Below are positions 16,885-28,510 of a stretch of DNA of 64,000 bases, piece after piece. Location: NCBI RefSeq assembly GCF_010389155.1, contig NC_057769.1, forward strand, positions 7,936,735-8,000,734, given 5' to 3'. The stretch's first letter is position 1. Each line of letters starts with the position of its first letter. Origin of the DNA: Erigeron canadensis (Eukaryota; Streptophyta; Magnoliopsida; Asterales; Asteraceae). Position numbers and translations under genes: made by a program. The notes under the pieces are model-generated. The model worked only from the letters and a program-made list of their open reading frames with translations, searched no databases and was not told the origin of the DNA.

Positions 16885-17658
16885 CTAGGCTGTTTCAGGC
16901 TCAAAGTCTTTCATGGCTTCCTTTCTGCTCCTTATAAATGCATCAGCTTTCTCATTTATATTTGAAGTAACATTCAGAAGATGAGGTTTCCTTCCTGGCA
17001 GACTTTCACCTTCTACAATCATCACATTTGATATTTTTGTCGCTTTTTCTCGACGCCCACTACTGTCACCTTGTGAACCTGTTTTCTGATGGGTGTTTGT
17101 TGAGGTCCCGTTTTCTTTAAGCAAAATGCGACCCCCGTTGCTATTAACTTGATCTTGTAAACCTGTTCTCTTGAGTGGCTTTGTTGAATTCCCATTATCT
17201 TTGAGCAAAACTCGACCTCCGTTGCTGTTACCTTGTTCTTTTAAGCCCGTTTTCTGACTGGCTTTTGTTGACCTCCCATTTTCTTTGGCCAAAACTTGAC
17301 CCCCATTACTGTTACCTTGTTCTTTTAAGCCCGTTTTCTGACTGGCTTTTGTTGACCTCCCACTTTCTTCAACCAAAACTTGACCCGAAGTGTTGTTATT
17401 CCTTCGGTTCACCATTGAACCGTTGGTGTGCCTAAATTCAACTAGTATTTCATGATCAGCGGACCGAATAAGCTTTTCTTGGTCCTCGGTCTTTTCAAAA
17501 GACCGGAAGCCATCATCGTGAAGTAACAATGCATTGCTCGTACCCAACGTAACACGTCTTCTACCTCGAGTAAGGAAGCTATTCATGATAAAATTGAATA
17601 GCCTATGGCAAATGCTGAGCGGGCCAAAACCATCATCATGTCCACCCTTTTCTTGCAT
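16885..17658 (-). CDS. Unknown plant protein with four 28-residue repeats
   Basis: One exon encodes 257 residues. The N-terminus (MQEKGGHDDGFGPLSICHRL then FNFIMNSFLTRGRRR) looks conserved and is followed by a low-complexity centre. Residues 92-201 are four tandem repeats of about 28 residues, each opening with GQVL or GRIL, then ENGRSTK, QKTGL and EQGNSNG. The C-terminus has LLNVTSNINEKADAFIRSRKEAM (229-249, amphipathic), which recalls the short FIxxF/R motif that ends DUF761-type plant proteins. I do not recognise a function. It is hydrophilic, has no membrane segment and may be disordered. A related NEKxxxFIxR motif occurs in the small protein at 55509-56006. It converges on the GATL gene. 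Confidence 0.75.
   Translation of the reverse strand: MQEKGGHDDGFGPLSICHRLFNFIMNSFLTRGRRRVTLGTSNALLLHDDGFRSFEKTEDQEKLIRSADHEILVEFRHTNGSMVNRRNNNTSGQVLVEESGRSTKASQKTGLKEQGNSNGGQVLAKENGRSTKASQKTGLKEQGNSNGGRVLLKDNGNSTKPLKRTGLQDQVNSNGGRILLKENGTSTNTHQKTGSQGDSSGRREKATKISNVMIVEGESLPGRKPHLLNVTSNINEKADAFIRSRKEAMKDFEPETA
17056..17385 (-). repeat. 84-bp tandem repeat inside a coding region
   Basis: Four in-frame units (28 codons each) lie in the gene at 16885-17658. The first two units are almost identical over TTGTTCTTTTAAGCCCG and CTGACTGGCTTTTGTTGACC (starts about 17230 and 17314), so they duplicated recently. The other two are diverged. Confidence 0.85.
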
Positions 17659-18153
17659 ATTTTTTTTCCTGAGACTTCACAAAAACATACAAGAATTTAA
17701 GAGTTTGTATATGATTCTAATCTTTAAAAATGAGGTAAATAAAAGATTTAAAAGGTGATATATGGTTCTTTTAGTCTCTTGAAGACAAAGTGTTTGCTTG
17801 TATGATGAGGATAAATCTTAGCCATTGATAGGTTAAGAATTTTTTATGAGGCGTAACTGATACTTTCCTTGAATTTGGTTATATTCTTGAATAGTTAACA
17901 GTTAATATTCGTAGGAAATTACCACGAAAATACGAGGTTAATATAAATATAGTTGTTTATTTAACTTAGCTCTTTTACATTGATGTGTTGCTAAATCCAA
18001 ATTTTACTAAAAAAAATGCAGTGTCATGTCTAAAATCGTGTTAATACATATACATACGAAGTACATTCGTATTACTCGTATAATGAAGAAGCATTAATTT
18101 TAGTGATTATTAATATTAAGATGTAGTATATGTTTGTTAAGTATAAATGTTTA

Positions 18154-20308
18154 TCTCTATTTCTACCCCCTAATAAAGCAAATCCATCCCCTATTAAATA
18201 TTTCTGTTTTTAAAATACCTTATTTTCCCTTGGACTTTTTTGTTTTTTTTTCTTTACGTAACTACCCAAAATCCCTAATAAAGCAGACCGTCTTCTCCAC
18301 TACTGCCGCCGCATTGCGTGGATACCATACTCGTATAATTCTAAAGGTAAACCACTCAATAAGAACAAGTTAAAAATAAAAACCATGTAAGAACCAACAT
18401 GACACTTCAAAATCATCGATCATTAAAAAGAGTAATAGAAACAATTGAAAAAATACATATATTTTAGTACAATTAATTGATTAATCGGTTAATTGAATTT
18501 TCAAATTCAATTTTATATTTGAAATAGTTTCCTAAATTTCATTTAACCGTTTTATATAACAATTCCAGATTTTAGCACATCCAATTATTCATCAACAGTT
18601 TATAATTTATTTATGGGGTGTCGAGATAATATTAAAGAATGTAAGTTGTTGACTTTAAATCTAATTGCGATTGATATGATCGAAGCATATCTCATGCCTC
18701 ATGAAAACATACAAAATATCTGATGACTACATCACCGTTATTAGGATGCAAAAATTCATTTTTATAAATTGGATGCACAACTTCTCTTCTCTAACGTGGA
18801 TGCAATCTTTATAAAGTAACTGAATGTAAAATTGAATGCAAAATTCCTTTCTATATATTGGATGTGCAACTCCTCCTCTATAACGTGGATGTAATCTTTG
18901 TGTAAAGTAACTGCTCTAGTGCTCTACTATTTTGTTAAACTGCCAAAAACGTGTTAAATATGTACCTATTTTTTATAATTTTTTTAAATGCTTTTGTAGT
19001 TACCTTTTTGTCCTTTAAAACACATGTAAAAAGACATCTTTGACATTGATTTCATTAAATATTTCAAAAATAATCTTAATGATTATAGTCTTTAATTTTT
19101 TGTATGGACAAAAACTATTCTTATTGTTCTTATTTTAAACTTATTTATTATCACTGAAAAGCTATCCTAATTCTAAATCTACCTTACATACTTTTTCCTT
19201 TATAAAAAACATGTTCCTACGCATTCCCTTACATGAGAAAAGACACACATATGAAATATCATTATTGTTGGCAAGCTAAGTTGGAATCGAATTTAGGTCG
19301 TCATAAAACACTACAAAAAAACAACGTTGGAAGATAATAAAACAAAGATATTTTGAGGGAAGCTGAATGTATATACACTGATAAAGATTAGATATTTTAT
19401 TTTTTTAATAACTAAAACTTAGATTCATGAAAAATTTATCCAGTATGCCTATTTATTTTTTTAATTAAATAAATCAGCTACTTCAACATGCTCGCTTATT
19501 TTTTTAACTAAATAAATCATAGATATTTAATATGTCAAACTTTTAAGCGGCTTATATTTAAGGTTGATTTGGATTTCGTTTATTTTATTTTTTTTTTTTT
19601 TGGCTCATCTATATTTTCTATAATGGTTTTCTTTACTTTGTTTTTTATTTATGTATTTAAATGACAAAGTTTTAAGCAAGATTATTTTATTGCTTTTTAT
19701 GGTTTTTTATTACATTTTATTTTTTACGCCTCACCCCGTATTATTGTTCGGTTTTTACGACGTCGCAATCCTTTTTGGTTTTTTTTACGCAACTGCTTGT
19801 CAGTCTAATTATTTTTCAATCGTAGGTATTTAATATGTCAAACTTTTAAACGGCTTTTATTTAAGGTTGTTTTTTCTTCTTTGTTTTAGATTCTTTTAAA
19901 AAATAATTTATGTATTTAATATGACAAAGTTTTAAGCAAGATTAAATTATTGTTTTTTATGGTTCTTTTACATTTATTTTCCCCGTATTATTATTTGGTT
20001 TTTATCACGTCGCAATCCTTTTTATTTTTTTTACGCAGGTGCTTGTTAGTCTGATTTTTAATTAAATAAAACATGTGTTTTTTTTTCTACTAACATTACA
20101 AGCTTTTGAATGTCATTGTAATATTTCTTTTAAATAAATATATTTAACGTGTCAAAATTTTAAGTTAACACAAGTACACAACAACAATAACAAAACATTT
20201 TTATGACTGAAAAGATTGTAGTATTGTGACAATAACCTTTAAAAAAAATAGATAACCGTGACAACATGTACAAACCGATGTCGCTCAATGGATGGCGTGA
20301 TCCCCTAG
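18154..20308 (+). mobile_element. Candidate Helitron, about 2.2 kb, non-autonomous
   Basis: The left end reads A|TCTCTATTTCTACCCCCTAA, then TAAAGCAAATCC, similar to plant Helitron 5' ends. The right end is GGCGTGATCCCCTAG|T, an A|TC...CTAG|T pair. The interior is AT-rich with internal tandem repeats (19525-20130) and no helicase or Rep ORF. The 3' hairpin is weak, so this is a candidate rather than a firm call. It could instead be two or more degraded elements. Confidence 0.4.
19525..20130 (+). repeat. Approximately 300-bp tandem duplication
   Basis: TTTAATATGTCAAACTTTTA recurs at 19525 and 19828. Both units continue through AAGTTTTAAGCAAGATTA, CCCCGTATTATT, ACGTCGCAATCCTTTTT and TTTACGCA. 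A partial third unit is visible near 20140. It lies inside the candidate Helitron. Confidence 0.7.
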
Positions 20309-20819
20309 TTTCATACTATTATCAGAAGGCAGGTATCATAGATATTTTTACATTTTCAATCTCAAATTCTCAGTCATCATATGATAATGTTTTATCTCTG
20401 TTTGAGGTTGAATAAGAAATTCGTATCCCTATTGAAGGAAGGAAACAACATTCCCATCCTCAACAAATAGTTTCATATTTATCTTTTCTTTTTAATAGAT
20501 CGAGATATAGATTCATGGATCTGTAACTTTTCCAAACTCTTGGATTTCAATCCAATGGGAATTAACATAACAAAATACTGAGATTATGAAGATCAACAGG
20601 TAGGTTTATATGAGCAAATATATTCAAATCAAAAATATTATATGTTGATGGTCTTCTATATACCTTCTCATTATCACCATGAATGGAAGTTTACGAGACC
20701 TTTAAAATCATCAATAATTTTTTTTCCTTTCCATTTATGATGGGGATATAATTACTCGTCCTGAGTCGGTCTGTGATCAGTTTGTAGTTAGACGAGAGAC
20801 CATGGAAGGGATACACTTA

Positions 20820-21104
20820 GGCTATCTCCAATGTTAAGGACGTCCTTAGACGTCTTTGAACTGTCATATCATATCTTTACAAATTCTTCTACATCTTTAT
20901 AAATCCTTTAAATCATATAATTTTATCTCCAATCACACAAACATTTTTACATATTCATACATATCATTTTACTTCCAACTAAAAACAAAAAAATATTAGG
21001 TAAGTACAAATAAGGACATCCTTCAAATAATCTTTAGTTTTGGACAAACTTCAACAGTAAAAGATATTCAAGGACATCCAAAGTCACTCCTTTTGAAGAT
21101 AGCC
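20820..21104. mobile_element. Tourist-like MITE with TTA target duplication
   Basis: The element starts GGCTATCTCCAATG and ends with the inverted TTGAAGATAGCC. It is flanked on both sides by TTA (20817-20819 and 21105-21107). A 3-bp TTA/TAA duplication with GGC-type ends fits PIF/Harbinger MITEs. At 285 bp it is AT-rich and non-coding. Confidence 0.6.
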
Positions 21105-21291
21105 TTATTAACTTTAGATGCTATTCTAGTCAAACTTGAGAGTAAGTAAATGGAAATTAAAGGCATAATAGTGTATTCGTAAAAACTTCAGTGTATGCAT
21201 AAAAATTATCAGTTGAAAAGTCATCACCCTTATCAAAAGGTGGACTGGACTGGTCGGTTGAACCACTTGGACTGGGAACCGGGGTGGTGTC

Positions 21292-21385
21292 TCTTTTTTT
21301 TTTTTTTTATGCCCGGTCTTGTTCAATGGTTAATTAAAAGATTTTCAAGTGGCAACAAGACTCGAACCGGTGACCAAAACATTTG
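21292..21385 (-). repeat. SINE 3' fragment upstream of the BSD-domain gene
   Basis: On the minus strand, CACCGGTTCGAGTCTTGTTG (box B-like) is followed by GAACAAGACCGGGC and a run of A (a T-run at about 21293-21308 on the plus strand). No box A is seen at the expected distance, so the head is lost or degraded. It ends about 390 bp before the start codon at 21774. Confidence 0.45.
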
Positions 21386-21773
21386 AAGAGAATCTCTCAA
21401 AATTTCAAAACATTAATTGTAATTTCTTAAAATTAAAATTTAGAAGTTGCGTCTTATCCAACCAGTTGGAGCAGTTGAACATCAATCCGATTCACATCCG
21501 GTCCGGTTTTAAAAGATTTCTCAAAACATTTGAAACCATGGGCCATGGGATAAAAAAAGGTCCCCCTAAATGAGCTAACTAATAACCCTAATCTAGCAAA
21601 AAAAAATCCAAAAACAAAAGTCCAACCGAATTTTAAAAAACAGCTTACACTAATATTGCATCTCAGGTGTAACCTTATGAACAAATAATATCCTCAGAAA
21701 TCCTAAATAATTTCATTTCAAATCAATATTCTATTCAATTCAATTCAATTTAATTAATAATTTTTGTTCTTTT

Positions 21774-23066
21774 ATGGATTTCTTCAGATCAATACTAACA
21801 GAGGATGATCCAGAATCCATATCCAATAACCAACAATCCGATACACAAGAAGAAGAAGAATATTACGACGACGACGATACAAATTCAAACGTCAATTCAT
21901 CGGAAGACGGAAGCACCACCACCACCGCCGGCGGCGGTTTATGGAGCTTCGGAGATATCGTAAATACATTAACATCAAAATCCGAATCCGTATTCGAAAC
22001 TTACCGCCGAGATTTGAAGGAATTCGGATCCGGTTTACGTAAGGAATCCGATTTGTTCCGTGAAGTTGCTAGCCGCGCCGTTAAGGAGCTGCCGGACGTC
22101 GGAACTTCCGTTATCAAAACGACGTCGGAGATTATTTCGCAAGGTAAGGAAGCTTTACTTATTTCATCTGATGATGATTCCGATAGATATAGATATAGAG
22201 ATAGATATAATTATAAAAATAATGAAAAAAATAATATAAATAGATATAGTAGATTTGATGTACAATTGAGTATGATAAGGAGTGATGAGAGGACTTATTT
22301 GGATGAGCCGGAGGATATAGAGGAATATAAAAAGTGGAAGTTAGGGTTTGTGGTTGGAGAAATGAGAGATGAGATTGAGAGATTGGTTAGTGATAAGGGC
22401 GGAGTCGGAGGAGTTTACGAGAGAGTCGTTCCGGATAAAGTTGACGATGGAACGTTTTGGTTTAGGTATTTTTATAAGGTGTATAACCTTAGAATGCAAG
22501 AGGATGTGCGAGCTAGGTTGGTGAAGAGGTCGTTGTCGGTTGATGATGAGGAGGAGTTGAGTTGGGACGTTGATGATGATGACGAGGTGGATGAGGAAGG
22601 AGAACAAAGTAGTCAGGCGAAGTTGAGTACATCGAGAGGCGAAGATTTGCAGAGTGTTGGAAAGACGGAGAGTCGTGATGATAAACTGAAAAGTGAGAGT
22701 TTGAAGAATGTTGGTGAGGGGAATGAGGTGAATAGTAATGTGGAGGGGTTGAATGTGAGTGGTGGAAATGTGACTAGTGCTGAGAAAGGTGAACAAGTTT
22801 CGAATATGGATGAAAAGGTTGATAATAAAGTGGATGATAGTAAAGTTGTGGTTAAGTCGGACCGGTCTTTTTTTCAGGAAGATGAGGATCTTGAGTGGGA
22901 TGAGATTGAAGATCTTGGGGATAATGATGACAAGAAAGTCTCTCATGGTGAGACTACGGACAAAGTTGAGTTACGTAAACGGTTGAGTACTGCTGCAGAC
23001 GACGAGGATTTGAGTTGGGATATTGAAGATGATGATGGCGAACCTGAAAATGCAGGTACCAAGTGA
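21774..23066 (+). CDS. BSD-domain-containing protein
   Basis: A single exon encodes 430 residues. After an acidic N-terminus (EEEEYYDDDD) comes a conserved segment (about 55-130: LWSFGDIVNTLTSKSESVFE, then YRRDLKEFGSGLRKE). The BSD domain covers about 178-245: EPEDIEEYKKWKLGF, YERVVPDKVDDGTFWFRYFY with the FW..YF signature, and VRARLVKR. The C-terminal half is very acidic and disordered; DEEELSWDVDDDDEV, EDEDLEWDEI and DEDLSWDIEDDDGE form a repeated (E/D)LSWD motif. BSD folds occur in TFIIH p62, synapse-associated proteins and DOS2-like proteins; plant members with this layout have no settled role. Residues 137-159 (RYRYRDRYNYKNNEKNNINR) are encoded by an expanded ATAGAT/AAT microsatellite. 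The start is the first ATG after an A/T-rich leader. Confidence 0.9.
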   Translation: MDFFRSILTEDDPESISNNQQSDTQEEEEYYDDDDTNSNVNSSEDGSTTTTAGGGLWSFGDIVNTLTSKSESVFETYRRDLKEFGSGLRKESDLFREVASRAVKELPDVGTSVIKTTSEIISQGKEALLISSDDDSDRYRYRDRYNYKNNEKNNINRYSRFDVQLSMIRSDERTYLDEPEDIEEYKKWKLGFVVGEMRDEIERLVSDKGGVGGVYERVVPDKVDDGTFWFRYFYKVYNLRMQEDVRARLVKRSLSVDDEEELSWDVDDDDEVDEEGEQSSQAKLSTSRGEDLQSVGKTESRDDKLKSESLKNVGEGNEVNSNVEGLNVSGGNVTSAEKGEQVSNMDEKVDNKVDDSKVVVKSDRSFFQEDEDLEWDEIEDLGDNDDKKVSHGETTDKVELRKRLSTAADDEDLSWDIEDDDGEPENAGTK

Positions 23067-25344
23067 TAGGTAACAAAATGTTATATTACTTAAGGTGTCC
23101 TGCGCTGTGTTTATCTGTTATAGATTTGTTGTAATTGTTTCTACTTTTGAGTTTTGTCCGTCAAATGTATCACCGGTCATTTTAGTAATCAGGCGTTTTT
23201 ATGCGAATTACAATCAATTCTTGTTTAAAGTTTCTTCTTTGCTGCCACTATGCTAAGTAGTTTACTTGCATTATGTTTTTTACAATTGTGAGTACATGAT
23301 TTTGTATTACGCGACTCTGTTGGCTACTATTTTAATATTATGAGTCCGTCAAGATAGTTTAGGCCTATTTGTTACACCTTATTAACTATTAATAAATGTC
23401 ACCATACTGTAAATGAATACAATTTTTCCTAAAGTATGTCGATTGATGTCATTCTATAAGTGTTAATGTTACAACAATACATTATACATCTTGTAGAAGA
23501 AGCTAAGAACTCAATAACTCTTCACATAAGTTCATGTTTGTTAAATCAAGACACATACATTCAATGATATATGACTTACCAAGTAAGGCCATGAACTCAT
23601 GAAATGAAAAACGAATACCATATTTATTGCATACTTTAATCACGGGGGTGTTGCATTGTTTATCACTTTCCTAGATAGTAGATATACGCCAATTTATGAA
23701 ATTGAATTACTTTTTAGACATCATTAAGGTAGATGTTATGTTGAAAGCAATATCTATTTTTGTTCATTTGTATATGGTATGCCCTACTGGAATAAAATGA
23801 TCAATTCTGGAGTTTATCTAGCTATTATATTAATATTAGTCTAATGCTTTAACATAGGGAGTGTTATCCTATTATTGTCATTAGGAGAAAAGTGAGAGTA
23901 TTGCATGTCTATCATCATGTTGTTGTTTAGGAGGTTATGTAGGAGTAGTTATATATCAGTTTCTTAAATATACGCACCAGAAGTTGAATGACGGAGATTA
24001 GATATTTTAGTGTCAGTCGTTAGTGTTTATGAGATTGTTGGGTTCTCTCTGTTGAGCCTTCTTTTCTATCTTATCAAATTAGGTTGTCAAGGTAGAAAAT
24101 CACAGAAATGTCAAACTGGTTTCATGCTTAAATCTCCTCTAACTCGATCAGAAATACAGGATCGTAACAATGTACCTTTATAATTTCCTTGTGGGTACAA
24201 ACTATTAACCTAACCTTTTCATTCTATACTTATAAAATTTAAGTCTTTTTGCATCAAAGATTCTCGAGAAGTTAAAGAACTAAAGGTTCACATGCAGTTT
24301 AGCTAATACTGCTAGTTGTACACTGTTCTGGAGCAAGTCAATTCCGGTAATACTCAAGAAGCGAACAGTGAGGACCTTGGGGGGGGGGGGGGGGGGGGGG
24401 GGTCGCGGACTGCAGTCATATGGGTACTTATTCATGAAGAAGCTAAATTGGATGGCAGAATAATGGCCAGACTTTTTAAGATAGGTACTGGATACTGGAT
24501 ATTCGTCTGGGCCTCTGTTTTTTTTAAAGGCAGAAGTTTGTCTGGGGTTCTTGGACTGGATCTCTAGCCAAATAATGCAATATGATTTAGAGAAGAAGCT
24601 CCTTCAAGTTATGACATTTTTTTTTTATGTATGATTTGTTTGGCCTGAGGTTGGGGTTTATTTAGTGGCAATGTGATTGCTGACCTCGATGTATACAAAC
24701 ATGCTTGTAATCGGCTCTTTATTGTTCTACAGTTTATTTCCAATCTCTGTGCGACAATACTCGTGGCATTGGATAACTTGTGGTTATTCACAACTGTACA
24801 AACCAGAAAAATGGCTTTGTTTCACTTCTTGCACATGTGTGCTGGTTTAAACTTCTTGGTCAATTTTTACAAAAGGGCAAACAAGAAATTCATATCAAAT
24901 GATTAATTTACCTGATAATAGAAAGAAGAAATTCATATTAGGGAAAAAAATATTGGATTATTTGACCTTTAATTATGCTCAATTCAATATTTAGAAACTA
25001 GTATATGAAAATAGATGATTACTGTACGCCTTTCTCGAGAGATTTTTATTTTTTCTAGTCTGATAGTAAATCTATCTACAGGACTACAGGTGATAAAATC
25101 CAACCGAGACTTGCTAAAAGCGGTCATTGTCAAAACATGTAAATGTAGAAGATTTCATTGTCAAATTGGTTGCACTGTTCTTTCAGATGCAATGTGTACT
25201 TATTTAATTATTTAAAAATATCTTTTTCGACATTTATCTAGTTGCTACTCAATCCTCAAATTAACAAGCATAACATTAACCAAGAACTGGGAATAAAATC
25301 ATAAATAGATAGATAGAAAAGAATATATGTAAATATATGTAAAG
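23067..25344. other. Intergenic region 3' of the BSD gene
   Basis: No convincing gene. A run of 24 G lies at 24379-24402. The preceding codons (EQVNSGNTQEANSEDL, about 24331-24378) look protein-like, and a potential donor (GCAG|GTACC) lies near the end of the BSD ORF, so an alternative 3' exon is conceivable but unproven. ORFs at 24673-24906 and 25015-25215 are not recognisable. Confidence 0.45.
24379..24402 (+). repeat. Homopolymer of 24 guanines
   Basis: An uninterrupted G24 run stands in a moderately AT-rich region. Such tracts can form G-quadruplexes and slip in replication; they are also classic sites of sequencing or assembly error. It interrupts a short ORF at 24316-24567. Confidence 0.95.
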
Positions 25345-25512
25345 GGGTTGGTTTATAAAACAAGTATTATGATGAAACAAATAAGATAAAATTTAAACTT
25401 TAACATTATGATAAAATTGATTCACGAAGATTCATAAAGTACATGTATATTAATTGATGCATAATGACTTATCGTTTTATTTGGTTTACCTTTGATACTT
25501 GTTTTAGTATAC
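25345..25512. repeat. Foldback MITE, family A, copy 2 (diverged)
   Basis: GGTTGGTTTATAAAACAAGT followed by GATGAAACAAATAAGATAAA on the left pairs with ATCGTTTTATTTGGTTTACC and TTGATACTTGTTTTAGTAT on the right. The centre holds the family phrase TTCACGAAGATTC and TTGATGCATAATG. It corresponds to 17-219 and 28287-28488. Confidence 0.55.
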
Positions 25513-25944
25513 TTAAAAACTATATGTAAATGTATTTTATAAATAATGGATGTTGTGTGGTTTTCCAAGGTGTGTTAGATCACATTGTTACCGGCGTGAT
25601 ACACAAACATTACATTACATACCCGTCATTCATGCCATGTGAGTATGTAACAGACAGTTCTTGACCCGTTACAGGGGTTGTGGGTTTTGTTTTTGTTTCT
25701 TTTACGTCATCAGTATAATATTTGATAATTCAATGTATGTACTTTTATCATGTAAAATACTATATTTTATTTAATTATTTGAAAAGTCCTTTCCTAATAA
25801 ATTTATTTGACAAGTAGTAAAAGTACTAAGGATTCTACTATCGGTATTTCTAAGAGCTATACGCCTATACATATAATAACCTGTTACATATAGAAACTTA
25901 CTGTACATAAAAATTATTATTATTATATATTATATACAACATTT

Positions 25945-26157
25945 TACTTTTGCTTAATTCATAGTCTTAAAGGTCATAAGTTCAAAACTCATATAGGGGG
26001 TTTTCTTATATTTAACGAATTTCCTCCTGAATTGGTGTATTGGCATTATATTGTTTAATGGGATATGATCGGGTGGTACCCTGGTGGCACGATGATACTC
26101 CAGTGGTCTGTCAGTGATCCAAATTTGCCGTTCAAAAAGATAAATAAATAAACGGTA
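25945..26157 (+). mobile_element. SINE-like element
   Basis: Near the left a box B-like GGTCATAAGTTCAAAACTC is preceded by a weak box A. The body runs through GATCGGGTGGTACCCTGG and CCAGTGGTCTGTCAGTGATC and ends in GCCGTTCAAAAAGATAAATA, an A-rich tail. The layout and tail fit a plant SINE. Boundaries are approximate. Confidence 0.5.
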
Positions 26158-28097
26158 TGTTTAACAAACTTCTATTATTAAATACTCCTATGAATTACAA
26201 TGACACTAAAACGGCCCTTCTAATGTAAACGACTATAAACTTACGCCGATGCTAAAATTACATTAATATGCTCAACAAGCCGAATCTAAACTAATGCAAC
26301 TACAAAACGAAGCAACCAAAATCAATGAAAATGTAGAAATTCAAATAATCTATCCAAACTAAGCAAAACTAATAATCACTTAAAGGCATTTATCCAAATA
26401 TTGTTATGTGGTAGTTATAAAGTTCATATCGGTTACACATATCTTGAAGTTAATTGATAGTTATATATCTTCACGAAAAGAAAATATCGATTTCTCTTCC
26501 AAAATCAGAACTACCATTTTCTTTCCAATCTTATTCTTTATTTCCAACACAATTAAATTAACATATTAACAATAGCTTTTAGAGATTTTGTAATTAAACT
26601 ATAAACCAAAAGGTGATTTGGTGACACGTGAGTCATTTTAACTTGAACGAAAAAGGTACTTAGTTGAACCACTCATGTCCCTTTTCATTCATGAAATGAC
26701 CTACCAATTTAATCTTTGTCTACTTTTTTTCGTCATCTTGCTAAGGGAAACTTCCATGTGCCGTACCCAATTTAGATGTTTAGAAAAAAAAAAACATTTA
26801 TAGTGATGTGGATGTAACCATTAATATCAAGAGAAAATAACCCCTAAAAATGTTTTCTAACACACGAATAAGCGAGTGAAGCTTGTTCAATTGTCATATG
26901 CATCATTGGTTTTTTTCATTGATTTTGGATTCGACTTTTAGGAGTGACAAGTCTGTAAATTTTTTCCCTGAATTACCGGTAACGGCTTATGGTCTACATC
27001 TCGTATGAATTACCTGTAACGGCTTATGGTCTACATCTCGTAATCTAGAGTACGTACGGTTCAAAAGAAAAACACACGAATACACAATTTTAACCAACTT
27101 TTTTGGAGTTGGTAAAAATAACCAAGGACGCGAGAGTACGAAATTGCAAAACAGTTTCGGAAATCACAACGCAATAGTGAAAGGGTGACGCGATAACGCA
27201 AAATTGCAACTCAACTATAGTTTTTGTTTTTAAAGATCGTGAACACAAACAACAAAAAGAACATTAACTACAAAGATTAAATGAACGCCTTAATTAACTT
27301 AAAAATAAAAATCTTAAGATAACTATCTTTATTGAGTTCGGATTTCAGATCAAAATGAAAAATAAAAAAATAAAACTGTGTAACTTTGTCGCGTTGCGAA
27401 TTTTGAAAATCAGTGATGCAATTTTGTGTCCTTGTGTTGCGAATTCTAGAACTGAGTTGCAATTGTCGCAATTGAGTTGTAATTTCGATGTCCTAATACC
27501 TAAAAAATTGGTAAGAAATTAGTTTAAAAAATTCAATTATATTACAAAACGTGGAATGCTTAATCAACATATGATTAATTTTCATAAGAAGAACAACGTG
27601 GAATGCTTATTCAACATATAGTTGTCATTTCCCCAAAAATGTGATGAGACTTCAAATAGATGATTTGAAAAAAGTGGCGTATACAAGTTGGTATTGTCAG
27701 CATTATTAATGCTTTGAAAACCCGGCCCATAGTGTGTGACACATATCTAAAGGACATTTAAACACATATTTTAACAAACATATATATATGCAACGAATAT
27801 TCTTACTATATATGTAGCCTATATCTAGATGGGTCCAAATGTCCAATTAATCCTTTCCGGGAGAGGTTAATTAAACAGCAAATTTTGTAAATAAGGAATA
27901 TCTAGCTCAAAAGGATTTAACCGGAAGCCGAAATATAAATAAAATGAATACACACATCCGAAAGATCATTCATTTGAAACAATACACATTAAGTAAGATT
28001 CGTTCAAATTTCTAGAGCTTGACATAGTTCGACTTTGGCAATTTTTAGATCAAATAGCTTGATTTATGTATGAGCACTTGTATAGTATATCTTATAT
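26158..28097. other. Gene-free AT-rich stretch
   Basis: No gene seen. A tandem duplication lies at 26969-27042. At 27130-27500 a degenerate set of TTGCAATT and GTTGCG phrases appears in both orientations, a probable old TIR element. Confidence 0.45.
26969..27042 (+). repeat. 37-bp tandem duplication
   Basis: Two adjacent units (26969-27005, 27006-27042) both read TGAATTACC(G/T)GTAACGG followed by CTTATGGTCTACATCTCGTA. They differ by one base, so the event is recent. Confidence 0.9.
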
Positions 28098-28273
28098 GGG
28101 GAAGGGAATATGAGGCTGTTAGGCAACTAAGTTGGGTGAAAAACCTCTCACATACCTTTTTTTAAACCATAAAAATCATGGGGGCCAAACATTTATTCAA
28201 AATATTAAAATATTGGTATGTGAGAGGTTTTTCACCTAAGTTGGGTGCATAACAGCCCCATACTCACTTTTCT
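28098..28273. repeat. Palindromic MITE, family B, copy
   Basis: GGGAAGGGAATATGAGGCTG, GTTAGGC and AAGTTGGGTGAAAAACC on the left are mirrored by GGTTTTTCACC, AAGTTGGGTGCATAACAGCC and CATACTCACTTTTC on the right. The element is about 176 bp, AT-flanked and non-coding. Close copies lie at 47124-47302 and 48252-48430. Confidence 0.75.
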
Positions 28274-28286
28274 CATCTTATATATA

Positions 28287-28488
28287 GGTTTTAGGTAAAA
28301 TAAAACAAGTATTAAAGTAAAACAAATAAAACAATAGGTTTCTCTTCACTGAATATCACCGTGCATCATGAAAATCATCGTGTATCAATTGATTCGTGAA
28401 TCTTCGTGCATCAATTTAACTATGATCTAAGGGTCAAGATCTTGTCTTATTTGTTTTACTTTAATACTTGTTTTACAATACCCAACCT
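28287..28488. repeat. Foldback MITE, family A, copy 3
   Basis: The left arm (GTAAAATAAAACAAGTATTA, AAGTAAAACAAATAAAACAA) is the near-perfect inverse of the right arm (TTGTCTTATTTGTTTTACTT, TAATACTTGTTTTAC). TATATA tracts flank it on both sides. This is the best preserved of three copies. Confidence 0.7.
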
Positions 28489-28510
28489 CCTTATATATAA
28501 TATATATATA

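Noticed and set aside
22341..22946. 201-codon ORF on the minus strand
   Set aside because: Antisense shadow of the BSD-domain gene caused by its biased acidic codons.
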